DNA from: Flaccisagitta enflata
Lineage: Eukaryota > Chaetognatha > Sagittoidea > Aphragmophora
Direction: 5' to 3'
DNA length: 64,000 bases
NCBI GenBank assembly: GCA_965153355.1
Contig: OZ231126.1
Location: 44,206,001 to 44,270,000, forward strand
Program-made: the position numbers and the translations under genes
Part shown: piece after piece, positions 45,484 to 62,945 of the stretch
How positions within the stretch are numbered: position 1 is the first letter of the stretch
Layout of the letters: every line of letters begins with the position of its first letter
Notes under the pieces: generated by a model
What the model was told of the DNA's origin: nothing
The model's database searches: none
Seen by the model: only the letters and a program-made list of their open reading frames with translations

Positions 45484-46500
45484 CTATATGTGTAGAAAAC
45501 GAGAGAACCGGAAATAAGTGGCAGCATCTTGAGTGAAGCGGGGGGACCAACCCGAGAACACAGACAAGAGCGATTGTCCGCGCCGCTCACTTCCTTGTTT
45601 ACCTTGCAATTTTTTGACGCCTGGATCTTGATGAAAGAAACAAAAAATATCCCGCTCATCGCTCTTTTGGATGACATAAATATAACCCCGTTTTTTTGAA
45701 GCCCTCGAAGGCATGATATATATTGTAGGAGGTGGCGGACAAAATCACGTTTTTTTTCCTGAGTTGAATGTAATTCACAAGCCGACGTGATGACTATTTT
45801 ATTCACAACTTGTTTTGTTTGAATTTTGGTTAAAACTTTTTTCATACATCTAGTTGTGTTTTCCTTAAATTTGTCAAAAAAGGCGCACCTTTTCCACGAA
45901 TTTAAAAAAAGTTTATTTTTTCTACTTCAGTTTTTGATTCATCATTCAAATTACTCGTTTGATGTCGGATTCTGAATGTTATCAAACTGCCTATCAGACA
46001 TTGAGCTGGGACAACTGTCGAATTTCTATCGAATCGAGATCATTGTCGATTTAAGTTTGAAAAGCGCAAAAAGAAAAAAAAAGGGAATGATTTTAGTGAT
46101 TTTTTTCTAATGTGGGAAAATTTGGAGATATTGGTTTTGAGGTCGTTGTTGGACAAGTCAATTTTGTGGTTAGCCTAAACGGTTAGGCTTTTTTTATGTG
46201 GCAGAAACGATAAGTCCGTTGGGCGAGGAAGAATGGATGTGGAGATTTTTGAGAGGACACAAAATTTCGAGGATGGAAGTAGGAAAAAAAACCTTTGGTT
46301 TTGAACCGTTTGTTTTCTCTCTGAATATTGAATCAAATGGAACCTTGAGAAGCCAAATTGGGGAGGTTGATTCCGTTGATCTCGTTTGAAACCGGTTATT
46401 AGTCGTTCTAGAGTTTTAAGTGAGGCGGATGATAGAAAAGTGTTTTTGGAGAAAGCAATGACGAAACTGGATGAACACGTTGAAGAACTAAGCGAAACGG
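45484..46500. other. upstream of receptor exons; no gene recognised
   Basis: The missing 5' exon of the minus-strand receptor gene could be here, but I saw no signal-peptide-like frame with a matching donor. A 63-codon plus-strand frame at 46198-46389 has no recognisable feature. Confidence 0.45.
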
Positions 46501-46502
46501 AG

Positions 46503-46761
<259 letters not shown>

Positions 46762-46849
46762 TAGACAGAGAGAAAGAGATAGACAAACTGACAGACAGAC
46801 TACAGACCAGAGATTTAGTGCAAGACGTGGCAGGCCTGGTTAAAGCGTG

Positions 46850-47100
46850 AGAAAGCTGATTTGAGGCCTACAAGGCTGAGAGGGCTGATTTGAGGCCCTG
46901 TTAGGACTGTCATGAGTCATGACCCCTCCGAGGGCTGATACGACGCCTCTGAGGGACATAGAGGACTGAATTGAGGGCAAAAAGGGCTGAGGAAGGCGAG
47001 AAAGCAGATGGCTGGACAGAAGAATAAACAGTCATGTAAAAGTACCCTTCAGTACCCTACAGGACCTCATACCCTTAGGGACCGCTGCCGAAAAAGCAGA
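46850..47100. repeat. family E repeat, diverged
   Basis: Degenerate GATTTGAGGCCT units and a decayed CTACAGGACCTCATACCCTT...GGACCGCTGCCG end. Confidence 0.6.
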
Positions 47101-47183
47101 CTGACGCGACTGAAAGGGTCGTAAACAAATGGACTAGGACAGAATTACGGATGAATTGAAATGAAGAACCTTTCAAAAACACA

Positions 47184-47552
47184 GGGTCGGATACACGGCT
47201 ACCTAAGTCGCGTGTGGGTTGGCTGGGCCATATTTGAGGTCAAAAGAGCAATTTGGCAGGGGCAGTGAGGCCAAAGGTCGAAAAAACAAAAAGAAAGTAA
47301 AACGTGACCGACCGACCAACCGACGGACGGATAAAGCGGGGTGAGGAGTGGTTTAGTGCGCGACTGAAGACAATTTAAGTCGCGTGTGGGTTGGCTGGGC
47401 CATATTTGAGGTCAAAAGAGCAATTTGGCAGGGGCAGTGAGGCCAAAGGTCCAAAAAACAAAAAGAAAGTAAAACGTGACCGACCGACCAACCGACGGAC
47501 GGATAAAGCGGGGTGAGGAGTGGTTTAGTGCGCGACTGAAGACAATTTAAAG
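47184..47552 (+). repeat. family A repeat with tandem duplication
   Basis: After one GGTCGGATACACGGCTACC head, a 172-bp unit from AAGTCGCGTGTGGGTTGGCT to the GCGCGACTGAAGACAATTT end is present twice, almost identical. The end hairpin is decayed. Confidence 0.85.
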
Positions 47553-47887
47553 TAGGGATTGCAATTACATGAGCCTCGGATGCAATCCTATCAGTTTTCT
47601 TGTAAATGGCCATGAAAACTGAAACAGTACTGGTAAAATTGTAACCAACGTTGCAAAAGGAATCAACCTTCGACCCGATTCCTTGAAAAGAGCAGCATTG
47701 AATCCGAGTACCAGCATGTTGATGTAGGAAGAAAAATAACTGTTATGTATATAATCAGTACTTAACTGACATGATCACTAAATCTTCTTTGCAGTCGGAA
47801 AATTGACGAACAAAACAAATGCTGAGGGGTTGAAAATTACAAATATGTGTTGTTTTTCATGGACAAGAAAACAGAAGAGCAAAATAG

Positions 47888-48046
47888 AACAAGGCCGGAT
47901 ACACGGCCATCAGTTGCGGACGGGTGGGCAGGGGCGGAAATACGCGTTTTCCCACTTTTCAACTCGAGCGTGACGGACGGACGGACCGACCAACCGACCG
48001 GCGGACGGACGGATAAAGCCTCTTATAGAGTTGCGTGTCCGCAACT
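47888..48046 (+). repeat. interspersed repeat, family A'
   Basis: A near-perfect copy: GGCCGGATACACGGCCATCA, GTTGCGGACGGGTGGGCAGG, GTTGCGTGTCCGCAACTGAA. The internal AGTTGCGGAC is the exact complement of the terminal GTCCGCAACT. Confidence 0.85.
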
Positions 48047-48128
48047 GAAAAAAGGGATCAAGAGAAGAAGTCTCGGCTTCAGCGAAGCTCTCGAGGTAAA
48101 GAAAATGCTGTTTACTTTTTGGCAAACG

Positions 48129-48608
<480 letters not shown>

Positions 48609-48896
48609 AGCCTGCAGTCGAAGAGGGTCCGAGGCGATGTTTCGCAGATGACCAAATTCGCCCTCACCTCAGCTCAAGTTCGTCTCAGGGAATAAATAGA
48701 GATCATCTTTATTTGATGAAACAACGTGAGTCATCGCGAAACAACGACAAACTAGATCGATATCCATCGCTTTCAAATCAATCAGTCAATGAGGTCAAAA
48801 GTAGCTTGAGAAACATAAGAAATGGCAGCGGCAACGATAGGGAAAGTTACAAAAATTTGATGACAGAAACATTAATGAAGTCTTAACTTGCTCTCC

Positions 48897-49590
48897 ATAT
48901 GGTGTTTTAGGTTGGTTGAGGGGTTGGTTGGTCTCCGTTCCTAGTCGGGGGTGGTTTTTAGCCACGGTGATGGTGTTTTAGGTTGGTTGAGGGGTTGGTT
49001 GATCTCCGTTCCTAGTCGGGGGTGGTTTTTAGCCACGGTGATGGTGTTTTAGGTTGGTTAAGGGGTTGGTTGGTCTCCGTTTCTAGTTGGGGGGTGGTTT
49101 TTAGCCACGGTGATGGTGTTTTAGGTTGGTTGAGGGGTTGGTTGGTCTCCGTTCTTAGTCGGGGGTGGTTTTTAGCCACGGTGATGGTGTTTTAGGTTGG
49201 TTAAGGGGTTGGTTGGTCTCCGTTCCTAGTCGGGGGTGGTTTTTAGCCACAGTGATGGTGTTTTAGGTTGGTTGAGGGGTTGGTTGGTCTCCGTTCCTAG
49301 TCGGGGGTGGTTTTTAGCCACGGTGATGGTGTTTTAGGTTGGTTGAGGGGTTGGTTGGTCTCTGTTCCTAGTCGGGGGTGGTTTTTAGCCACGGTGATGG
49401 TGTTTTAAGTTGGTTGAGGGGTTGGTTGGTCTCCCTGCCTAGTTGGGGGTGGTTTTTAGCCACGTTGATGGTGTTTTAGGTTGGTTGAGGGGTTGGTTGG
49501 TCTCCGTTCCTAGTCGGGGGTGGTTTTTAGCCACGGTGCGACAGACCGACCGACGGACACAGCCAGTTATAGAGGTGCTTTGTCGCACCT
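48897..49590. repeat. 71-bp minisatellite ending in a family C tail
   Basis: About nine copies of a 71-bp unit (GGTGTTTTAGGTTGGTTGAG...GGGGGTGGTTTTTAGCCACG); starts at 48901, 48972 and 49043 show the period. The last unit runs into GGTGCGACAGACCGACCGAC and the family C end GGTGCTTTGTCGCACCTAAA. No family C head was seen at the left side. Confidence 0.9.
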
Positions 49591-49735
49591 AAAAACTAGC
49601 GTTTTTGGATGCTTTTTGTGAATGTTATTGTGTGGGGGTGTGGATTAGGGTGTGGATGGGGGTTGGTTGCACCTGCCCACCCGTCCGTTGTTGTGCTGTA
49701 TCCACAATTCTTTTGAAAAAGATACTAGCGCGCGC

Positions 49736-49744
49736 GCACACACA

Positions 49745-49837
<93 letters not shown>
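49736..49837. repeat. (CA)n microsatellite
   Basis: About 100 bp of CA repeat, placed inside an A'-like repeat: CACCTGCCCACCCGTCCG lies to the left, and GTCGCGGACGGGTGGGCAAG to the right. Confidence 0.95.
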
Positions 49838-49838
<1 letters not shown>

Positions 49839-50049
49839 GAAACGTGAATACACATGTAGGTAGCCGGAAAAAGTGAATCTAAAATGAAAGAAACAAGCAA
49901 CGGGGTGACAATATCGTCGCGGACGGGTGGGCAAGGGCTTACAACTCCCCTCTTCCCTTGAAACACACACACTTTCACACACAGCATTCAAAGTGTGCAT
50001 TTCCAAACTTTCCAACTTGAGCGCGACTCTTTTAGAGTCGCTAGCTCGA

Positions 50050-50054
50050 ACCGA

Positions 50055-50129
<75 letters not shown>

Positions 50130-50360
50130 TAAGAAAGAAGAAGAAAAAAGAAGAAAAAAGAAGGAAAAAGAAGGAAAAAGAAGGAAAAGAAGAAAAAAGA
50201 AGAAAACAGAAGAAAACAGAAGAAAACAAAAAGGAAACTAAGATAACAAAAAGAAAAAAATGAAAAAAAAAAAAGAAATAAAAGAAAAAAAAGAAAAAAA
50301 AGAAATGAAAAATGAAAAGAAATGAAAAAAAAAGGGAAGAAAACAGAAGAAAAAAAGAAG
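50050..50360. repeat. (GAAA)n and A-rich simple repeat
   Basis: About 20 perfect AAAG tetramers to 50130, then impure GAAGAAAAA to 50360. It starts immediately after a CGACTCTTTTAGAGTCG hairpin end. Confidence 0.9.
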
Positions 50361-50757
50361 AAAGAAGGAAAGAGGAGAAATTTGATCAATTTCTAGTTTC
50401 TCCTATCCACTATTGCAAGAAGTTGCCATGCTTCACTTACTTTGCGATATGTTAAAAGTTTTATTTACATGCTCTCGTGGACAAACCTTCCTTTCTACTC
50501 TTCAAAAGATCCTGTTTATAGGACTAAACAGTTGTGACATGACAGAGCGCTTTTTCTTACTTTTATTTTTTCATTTCATTATTCCAAATTTTAATTTCGC
50601 ATGGCAGAGTCATCATAACACTAAGTGTTACCCGACGATAATCAACTGATGTTGACGCTGATGGGCTGTATTCCATCCAAGGTAATTGGGGAGGGTAGTG
50701 ATAGTTTGGCTTGTACATCACGTTGTACTTACAGCGTAATTTCTATTGTATTTTCTC

Positions 50758-53218
50758 ATGAAAATCGCATTTAACGTCAAGAACCAGGAAAGCAATCGAA
50801 ACCATGACGAGGAGGATTCGGAGTTCGAATTTCAGCCGAAAAATGAAGAAGAAAAGAAACTTTTTCTTGACCTTAACTCGAAGGAACGCGCGTTGATCAA
50901 GGATACCTGGAAATCTTTTCGTGGAGAACACGATTGCAGGTTGAGCCGAGATGTGGCATGGCAGTGGCACTAAAAAAAGTGTTAGAGAATGAAGGGGAAA
51001 TCTATCTATCCGTACATTTTCCGCCACCCAACTCCAACTGCCTAGATGAATGATTTTGTAGTTGCTTTTAGTTCTTTTACATTCAAAGTCAAAGAGACTA
51101 GACTCAGCTCTGTCCCCAGCTCTGTCCAAGGAATGAACAAAACAATACCTGTTTATCCATACAGAAACAACTAGACAAAATCTTTGATGGGACATCAAGT
51201 TGCATGCCTTATATGCGGGCATGTCTTACGTTATATCGGGTGCGCTTTACCGGCGATTCCCTGCATATTTATTTCCGGATCTAGTAACAAAAAAAAAGAA
51301 AAAAAAACTCAGTCAATGGTCCTTGAATTGATGCCGCTTCTATTGCTTTTTTCACATATTTATCTTCAACTTTTGACACAGATTCCGAATATTGATGACC
51401 TTCATCTCGCGAAATCCGGGAATGAAGGGCAAGTTTCAAGCAATGATCAACAAGAATAAATTGAAAGCTGATTATCCTTGTTGCCAACCGGGCACTTATG
51501 ATCAACTCATCGACGCGATGGTCTCGTGGAATCTCAGGAGATTCTCCATTCGCTTCGTCGAGTTCCTCGACAGACGTGAGTTTTCTATTTTTATAACAAG
51601 GTTATTAGACCTCAGTCGCGTGCAGTGGCGTTTTCAGAAAAAGTCGGACAGACAGACAGAAAGCAAAATTGCTGAAGTGCCCATTGAACTAAGGGTCTCT
51701 ACCTCCATGTGGCTTCTCTAATGTTCAAAAATGTAAAAAACGCAAAAATGCCTTTAAAACGACTTTTTGATTGACGGACGGACAGACGGACTGACGAAAA
51801 GTGGCTTATAGAGTCGCGTAGCTCGCGACTAAAAATATAGTCACGGACACGTGACTCTACACCTTACCATTGGTTGGTAGGTCGGTATGTAACATTTTTG
51901 AATTGCGAGGGTTCTTGCATCACTGCCCCTGGTCAACCATTCGCGACTGCCCAGTTATCTATCTGGCCTTGTATTTGAAGGCGTTTGCTCTCTTTTTAGT
52001 TGTTGACACGCAGCTCTATAAAAGGCTAAGTCTGTCCATCCGTCCGTCCGCCCGTGATGATTGAGTTGAAAATTGGAAAAATGAGCGTTTCAGATACTTA
52101 TTGTGAAGGTTTGAGTGTTGGGGTGGGTTGGAATGTAGATGGGGGTTGAATTCTCTGCCCACCACCCGTCCGCAACGATATTTTGACCCCGCGTCACTTG
52201 TTATCTATTTAGTCGCGGTCTCACGTTTTTTAGGAGGCTTTGTTGGTCCGTCTGTCGGGCCGTTTTGGTTGAGTTGAAAATATGCCTTTTGGGCAGCGGT
52301 CCCGAAGAACACAGGGGACATTCGTTTGTTTGTTCGTCCCCTCCCCCCCCCCGGCCCTCTCAGGCCTGAAATCTGCCCTCTTAGGCCTGAAATCTGCTCT
52401 CAGGCCAATCATCTGTCCTCTCAGGCTTTGAAGCTATCCTTTCAGGCCTGCAATCTGCTCTCTCAGGCCTTAAATCTGCCCTCTCGTATTCAAGGCCTGG
52501 GGCGGACAGACGGATGGATGGACGGACAAGCGAAAGAAAGTCCCCTGTGTTTTACAGGACATCGTCCCCCTTCGGAATCGCTGCCTTGCTTTTTTCTAAT
52601 TCCAATTCACAACCATGCAAAGCAGGGCAACGGGTATCGCTGACCACATATTGCCCTTGGGCGACTGGTTAGGTACTGTGGTTGTGTGGGTAAGTGGGCG
52701 TGAAACGGGATTGTATGCCCCTGCCCATCCGTCCACGACAATATTGCAACCTGCAACGTTGCCTGTTTCCTTTGTGTAAATGCGTCTTTTTCGAATCGCC
52801 GATAATCTGTTCGGTCCTACAATCTTGTTCATTTTGCTATTTTTTTTTCTCTCGTCAAGTTGTTCGAGACGCGGTAGAGAGCAACTTTCGAGACATCTAC
52901 GAAATATGCGAGGCTCAAGGGTTTCGTCATTGGCGATTATCTCGAAACGTGGAACCGGGAACCATGGAAGCCTTGGCCACTTCCGTCCAAGTCGATCTGG
53001 CCAATTACCACGGACCGAAGAAGTTCACGCGTCTGACGGCCGCCGCTTGGCAGAAACTATTCGACGTGGTGACGCTGCGATTTTATCGAGGACACGAACG
53101 CGCCAAAGAAGAGGCGGTCGAACAGACGCAAGCCGAGGAAACTAGAGAGCTCGGAATGGACTTCCCCGTCGAAGAATTTCTCAATGACGTGGAAAACGCT
53201 CAAAAGCGTCGATCGTAG
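50758..53218 (+). CDS. globin
   Basis: Exons 50758-50939, 51382-51575 and 52860-53218; phases agree and give 244 aa. Residues 40-54 (NSKERALIKDTWKSF) fit helix A with the usual Trp (W51). Residues 62-79 (...RNPGMKGKF) fit helices B-C, with Pro73 and Phe79 spaced six apart as C2 Pro and CD1 Phe are in myoglobin. The last exon gives helices F-H (HWRLSRNVEPGTMEAL...; LTAAAWQKLFDVV). The protein has a 38-residue N-terminal extension and a long acidic C-terminal extension, so it exceeds the usual ~150 aa. The candidate proximal (F8) His is H149, one residue further from the V-x-P than normal, so the alignment leaves some doubt. The E7 position looks like Asn or a hydrophobic residue rather than His. 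An upstream exon is possible: the ATG at 50758 is the first in frame after an AG. Function (O2 binding, NO or redox chemistry) cannot be told. Confidence 0.8.
51590..52215. repeat. decayed A-type repeats in globin intron 2
   Basis: Fragments with GTCGCGTAGCTCGCGACTAA (about 51813), GTCACGGACACGTGACTCTA (51840) and GTTGTTGACACGCAGCTCTA (51999). They are recognisable by hairpin ends and GACGGACGGACAGACGGACT stretches. Confidence 0.65.
52270..52690 (-). repeat. family E repeat (globin intron 2)
   Basis: TCTCAGGCCTGAAATCTGCC units, GTTTTACAGGACATCGTCCC, then GCAACGGGTATCGCTGACCA and TTGCCCTTGGGCGAC. It is in opposite orientation to 4866-5010, which carries the same ends. Confidence 0.75.
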
Positions 53219-53490
53219 CCTCAAATAGGCTGTTTCATGAAATATCCCCGATTCGCAGTGATTTCATCCTTTATGTTCTAGGAAGTTGGTAAAAACCGCG
53301 GTCACTACGCGTTGTGTGGTACACAATTGCTTAAGTATTGAAATCATTTGCCGTTCTATCCACGCCTGTATATGCCTTCAATAAGTTTTAAAAGCATCTT
53401 TTCTAATGACATGTCATTCAAGGTGTGATAAAAAAAACCTTCCGTCATACAATATTCTTCTTAAGATTATTATCTGTCTTTCGCACAAGT
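53219..53490 (+). other. likely globin 3' UTR
   Basis: Unique AT-rich sequence after the globin stop. The next AATAAA on the plus strand is at 53790-53795, beyond an inserted A'-type repeat. Confidence 0.4.
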
Positions 53491-53706
53491 ATTTTTAGTT
53501 GCAGACACGCAACTGCATAAGTCTTTGTTCGTCCGTCGGTCCGTCCATCCGTGAGCATGAGTCAGAAAGAAGGAAAACGAGTGTTTCAGAAGCTTGTGTA
53601 TGTGTGTGTGTGTGTGGAAAGGGGAATTGGTTGGGGCATGGGGTGTGGATAGGGGTTGACCGCCCCTGCCCACCCGTCCGCAACGATATTGTGACCCTGC
53701 GTCACT
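53490..53706 (-). repeat. interspersed repeat, A'-related, inverted
   Basis: AGTTGCAGACACGCAACTGC at the left, CGTCCGTCGGTCCGTCCATC, then TGCCCACCCGTCCGCAACGA at the right. Confidence 0.75.
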
Positions 53707-54430
53707 TGTTTTAGCGAAGCGTCCAAACTAAGAATTACTCGTTGCTTGCCAAAGTGAAAAACAAATCTGTTGAGGGATATTTGTCACGAAATAAATCTGT
53801 ATTTTACCACGAGAAGAAAAAAAGGCATATAAATGGAAAGTCAATGCATAGTTTTCCTTAAACTCACACAAAAATTCCAGATTTGGCACAATGATTCATG
53901 ACATGATGCAAATTTACATATGAATGGGGCGAGAGATGAGTGAGAATACTAAACAAACAACGTCAGACAGTAATGACAACTTAACTAATCGAAGATTGAG
54001 CAATTGATTGAGCAAAATCATGGTTCGTTATATTAAGCATCTAGTAACCCTAAGAAAAAGATTGCATATGACGCGTGGGGGCAATGGGCAGGTCAGGGTC
54101 AACTATATGTTAGAATTCAAGTGCAGAGGAAACTACACAAACATTTGTTCTTTACTTGCTATGCTAAAAGTCACTGTCAGACAGACCTGTGGAAATTAGA
54201 CCGGCCGTCAAATAAGTCGAATCTGTAGCAGACGGACAGAGTGATGGTGAATCGGGCCTGAAACAAGGCCAACATCTTTGAGTCGTCGACTCAGTTTAAA
54301 TCATTTTAGATGCGTCCTCGTATCTTTATAAGTTAGACTTAGACTCGAAAGTTTTCCTAGGTCAGTCAGTAGCTCAACCTTTTGCATGGACCTGCTCAGC
54401 GCTTTTAATAATGCACGTTTCAAACTTCAA
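53707..54430. other. no gene recognised
   Basis: AT-rich sequence with a decayed D-type fragment near 54262-54330 (ACAAGGCCAACATCTTTGAG; GATGCGTCCTCGTATC). Confidence 0.5.
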
Positions 54431-54439
54431 GGTTCTGGC

Positions 54440-54945
54440 TCAAATACTTTAGAAGTTATGATCATTTGTTTGAACCATATCAAACTGAAAAAGTTCCAGG
54501 AGAATTTTTAAACTTTCTTTGAAAATATGGCCGGCAGTGAATTTCAACAAGTTTCTTAAAAAAAAAGTAAAGTTACAGGATTTTGGATCTAGGCAAATCA
54601 AACAATTTCCTATTGATTGCACCCTACTTTTAAAAACCATTTTTCAACAAAATATTTTGTGATTTTCACAACGTGCGGAACAAAAATTTTTTAAGTTTTT
54701 TGAAAAAAAAAATGAAAATACAAGATTTTGGATCTAGGCAAATCAGAAAATTTCCTATCGATTGCACCCCACTTTTAAAAACCATTTTTCAAAAAAATAT
54801 TTTGAGATTTTTTTTTCTAAGTCCTAAACGCGTGACACAAAAATTTTTTAAGTTTTTTTGAAAAAAGTGAAAATGCAAGATTTTGGATCTAGGCGAATCA
54901 AACAATTTCCTATCGATTGCACCCCACTTTTTTTTTCAGAAAAAA
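54440..54945. repeat. tandem repeat, unit about 145-155 bp, three copies
   Basis: Each unit contains GATTTTGGATCTAGGCAAATC, then AATTTCCTATCGATTGCACC and CACTTTTAAAAACCATTTTT (starts near 54580, 54726 and 54882). AT-rich and diverged. Confidence 0.8.
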
Positions 54946-56169
54946 ATCCTCATTAAGGGCTTTTTTTGGGGCCCTTAGGGGCCTTGAGACGTTCAAAATT
55001 TTGGTCAATGAGATCAACCGAGTTATGTGCATACACCAAGGTATCTTTCAGGTCCAAATTAGGGCTGATTAATTAGACCTCAAGCTCATGCCGTTAATCC
55101 CTCTGGCCCGGCCGCATTTAAAAGAGAAATTGGAAAATTCACCAGAACTCAGATTCCGGATGTAAGGTCAATCTCTATATAAGTGTTCGTGTCTATTTGT
55201 CGGTTAGTCTGTTGGTCACACAAACATTAAAATTATGTAATTCAAAGTTCTTTCTTCCAAAAAGCAGCACCATTATTTGGAAAAAAGTCGAAGAATACCT
55301 TCGGCTTTTTGAGACCTACGGCGGAAATCGATTTTCCCTTTCTTTCATGAGGAGTTTGAGGAAGTTGATCTGCTTTTCGGGCCGAATGACACTACGCATG
55401 AAATTAATAGCTAAGAAAGAGCTAAATCTCCTCTTTCAGATGACGCCAAGCAGAATTCTGTGCGATCGATAGTTTCGGAGCTATGATTTTCTGAATCTTT
55501 TTTTATTTTTTCGCAAAAATGAGGAATTAAGGTGTTCAAGTCTATTTGAACTTCAAATTGTCCCAGATGATGATTGTGCATGCTGGCAGCAAAGTCTCTC
55601 ACTCTTTCAGTCGTAGAATCTATAGGAGGCTTTGTCCATCCGTCCGTCAGTCCATCTGTTGGTCTGTTGGTCCATCAGTCTATCCATGGTGATCAAGTCA
55701 AAACTGGAAACACAAGCATTTGCTCTCTATCTCTCTCTTTCTCTGTCTCATTCTCTGTCTGTCTGTCCATCTCTCTCTCTCTTTCTCTCTTTTTCTCTCT
55801 TTCTCTCTTTCTCTCTTTCTCTCTCTCTTTTTCTCTCAGCATTTACGACTTTTTTCCTACGGCGATTAGCCGCCTTTATTGTACTCTTCAACTCATTCTA
55901 TCACTTTATTATTCATTCATTTATAAACAACGTTTATTCATGAAAAAAAAATTCTTTCATAAAAAACTTCGATTCATAGAGGACGCATCGTTTTTGTAAC
56001 ACTTCAGACAAAAAATAAAAGTGTTACGGACCGACCGCAAGCCATTTCAGGTTTTAGAGTCCCATAGCACGTTACTAAAAAAATTAATTCCGATTTTTAT
56101 TACAAGATGATCTGCATCATGCATGAGTCGAAGGGAAAATTCGCAAATAAAGATGTCGCCATCGACTCA
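54946..56169. other. no gene recognised; simple and decayed repeats
   Basis: Contains a GTCCATCCGTCCGTCAGTCC stretch (55632) followed by impure CTCTTTCTCTC repeats to 55838. A 90-codon plus-strand frame at 55197-55472 has no recognisable feature. Confidence 0.5.
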
Positions 56170-56171
56170 AC

Positions 56172-56366
56172 GTGTCAAGCCGAATACACGGCTACCGAAG
56201 TCGCGTGCGGGTGGGCAGGGGCCATATTTGAGGTCACTAGACTATTTGGGCAGGAGCGGTGAGGTCCAAACAAAAAAATCATAAAAAAAGTAAAGTGTGA
56301 CCAACAGACCGACCGACCGACCGATAAAGCGGGTTGTAGAGTCGCGTAGCACGCGACTGAAAAAGG
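56172..56366 (+). repeat. interspersed repeat, family A
   Basis: CCGAATACACGGCTACCGAA head, ACCGACCGACCGACCGATAA and GTCGCGTAGCACGCGACTGA end. Confidence 0.85.
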
Positions 56367-56410
56367 AATTTGCACTCATACATTTGAGGGAGTTAAAGCG
56401 CGAGTGGCTA

Positions 56411-60938
<4,528 letters not shown>

Positions 60939-61383
60939 CTGATGTAGAAGAGAGAAAAGGGAATTAAAATACAATGACAAAGAGGAACGTCGGCCGACGT
61001 CCCTGACGATCCTCCCCGTACATCCAATATTTGCATGACGCAGCAGATGAGAAAATTAGGCGATACATTTCGATTGAAAGACCTGATTCCTGGGATGATT
61101 ACTGTGTATCAAATACATTGACTTTATTCAGGGGAACAAAAATTTTAATGAGAATTGATGTTTAAAATCTTACAACACAAGTAAAAAGTACAACAGCATC
61201 AGTAGACATGATAAGTGCAATTTTATCTTTTTTGATCAAATGAAAAAATCTTGGTAAGGTTAATATTTGTCAAACTAGTAGATGTTGAATAAAATAATTG
61301 GCTGTTCTGCCTTATGCTATTTTCAAAGGAAAACAAAATACTTCATAATTTATTTTGAGCAGCTTTTCCATTTCCTTAGCATG
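60939..61383. other. likely intron of the membrane-protein gene
   Basis: AT-rich sequence upstream of the first recognised exon; no further exon was found here. Confidence 0.5.
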
Positions 61384-62495
61384 CTTTACTATCTAGGAAA
61401 TATGTTTAGCATCACCTTTAAAGAGAGATATCTCAACTTCTCATTTAGATAAGTGTAAAAAATTCATGAGCATTTTAATCTACGTCAAAAGATCTCCAAT
61501 ACAGGTGCAATCTCGTTGCTGTGCATCAAACTGTTTGGAAATGCCATTAGTTTGAAATTGATCAAGTACTTTGGAAAATAGCAAAAAATGGAACTCCTAC
61601 CCTTCCATCTTTGAAATTCTCTTTAATTTTACAAAAAAATGATTCAGACATGCGGATTTCTCCACTGGTTTGCTCTTGAGCTCTAGTTTGATAATCTCAT
61701 GGATTTTAAGGCAGATTGGAAATGAGAAGTAGCCCAATTTTGCAGTCAAAATGACCAAAAATCAATTGTTTTTACCGCAACCACCTCTTGGTTGGGTGTG
61801 TCAATATGCAAAAGGTTTTTTGATCAGATCATCATCATCAGAGAGTGTTGGGACATTAATTCTAAGATACTTACCGTTTTTCTTTTTCCAAATTTCATTC
61901 ATCTTCCGTTTTTTTCTAAAACCCCATTTAGCCCCTAATTTGCATATTGCAGTGCAGCTGGTTTTGCACCTGGATTATTGATGACCATGAAAAAAATCGA
62001 AATACATTGGTTTTCTTATTCCTTATACTATAAAAAATTAGTGAAAATCTTCTGCTTTTATACAAGAAGACTTAATGATACAAAAAACATAATTTTTTAA
62101 ATGATATATCAGTCTCATTTTCAACAAAACTGGGTGCAGTCGCTAAAAGTATATAAATTTTTGACAATCTTTACATGCGCTAAAAAAACAGAAGATGATT
62201 GAAATTGAAAAAAATAAAAATGGTAAGTGTTTTATAATTAGGGTCTTCATACTCCTTGATGATGACGAGCTGATCAAAAGACCTTTTGCATATTGACACA
62301 CCCGAACCTTTTGGTTGTGATAAACAAACCAAACACACGGTCCCTATATTGGATTGAAGATTGTTTTTCTCTTTTGTTCTAGTTAGTATAATTACAAAAA
62401 TAACCAAAAACAATCAAAAACATAAGTTTTGTGAACATGAGGGGGCAAAACATACTGTCAAACATAAGTGTTGCTAAACTTTTTTCCTAGATAGT
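61384..62495. mobile_element. T2-family TIR element with nested insertion
   Basis: Colinear with 8716-9312 (ends TACTATCTAGGAAATATG and TTCCTAGATAGTA). It is split by a second element at about 61793-62302 whose ends GGGTGTGTCAATATGCAAAA and TTTTGCATATTGACACACCC are perfect inverted repeats. CCTCTTGGTT/CCTTTTGGTT at the two borders looks like a 10-bp duplication with one change. Confidence 0.8.
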
Positions 62496-62814
62496 ATATT
62501 GTTTTAGAGACTAGTCTCGTTTCTAAAAAAGAGATGATTATTTGTGGGCTTGTGGCATATGTTAACCCTAGCTACAGCATGGAGAATCATGGGGAACCGA
62601 AACTTTCCATGGACATTGGACATCCATAGGTAAATTAACAAGCGAAAATAAAATTAAGTGAATATAAACAAGCCCTGGCGGGCAACTCGATGCGTCACCC
62701 TATTTTTACATAAAAAGACAAGGCTGGGCTCAAGGCTCAAATACTAGCATGTAATGAAAGAGACTAAGGAGAACTGTTTTATTCAACAACTATGCTATCT
62801 GAAAACAATAAAAA

Positions 62815-62910
62815 CAGCATAGGTCATTGGCCCCTTCGGGGCCGCTGCCCCTCTTACCACCTCACACCCACATAGGGCCCATAGGGGCAACGGGTACCGC
62901 TGACCATCTA
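62815..62910. repeat. family E fragment
   Basis: GGCCCCTTCGGGGCCGCTGC followed closely by GCAACGGGTACCGCTGACCA. It joins the two conserved ends of family E with only a short interior. Confidence 0.7.
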
Positions 62911-62945
62911 ACGCTTTTGCGACAATTCATTCTTTCTTTCACACT

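Noticed and set aside
45471-45845. Minus-strand 124-codon frame as the missing N-terminus of the receptor
   Set aside because: It has no signal-peptide character, its phase does not join the exon at 45483, and no donor was seen.
50746-50973. A separate small protein of 75 codons
   Set aside because: It is the first globin exon read through its donor; splicing at 50939 continues the globin fold.
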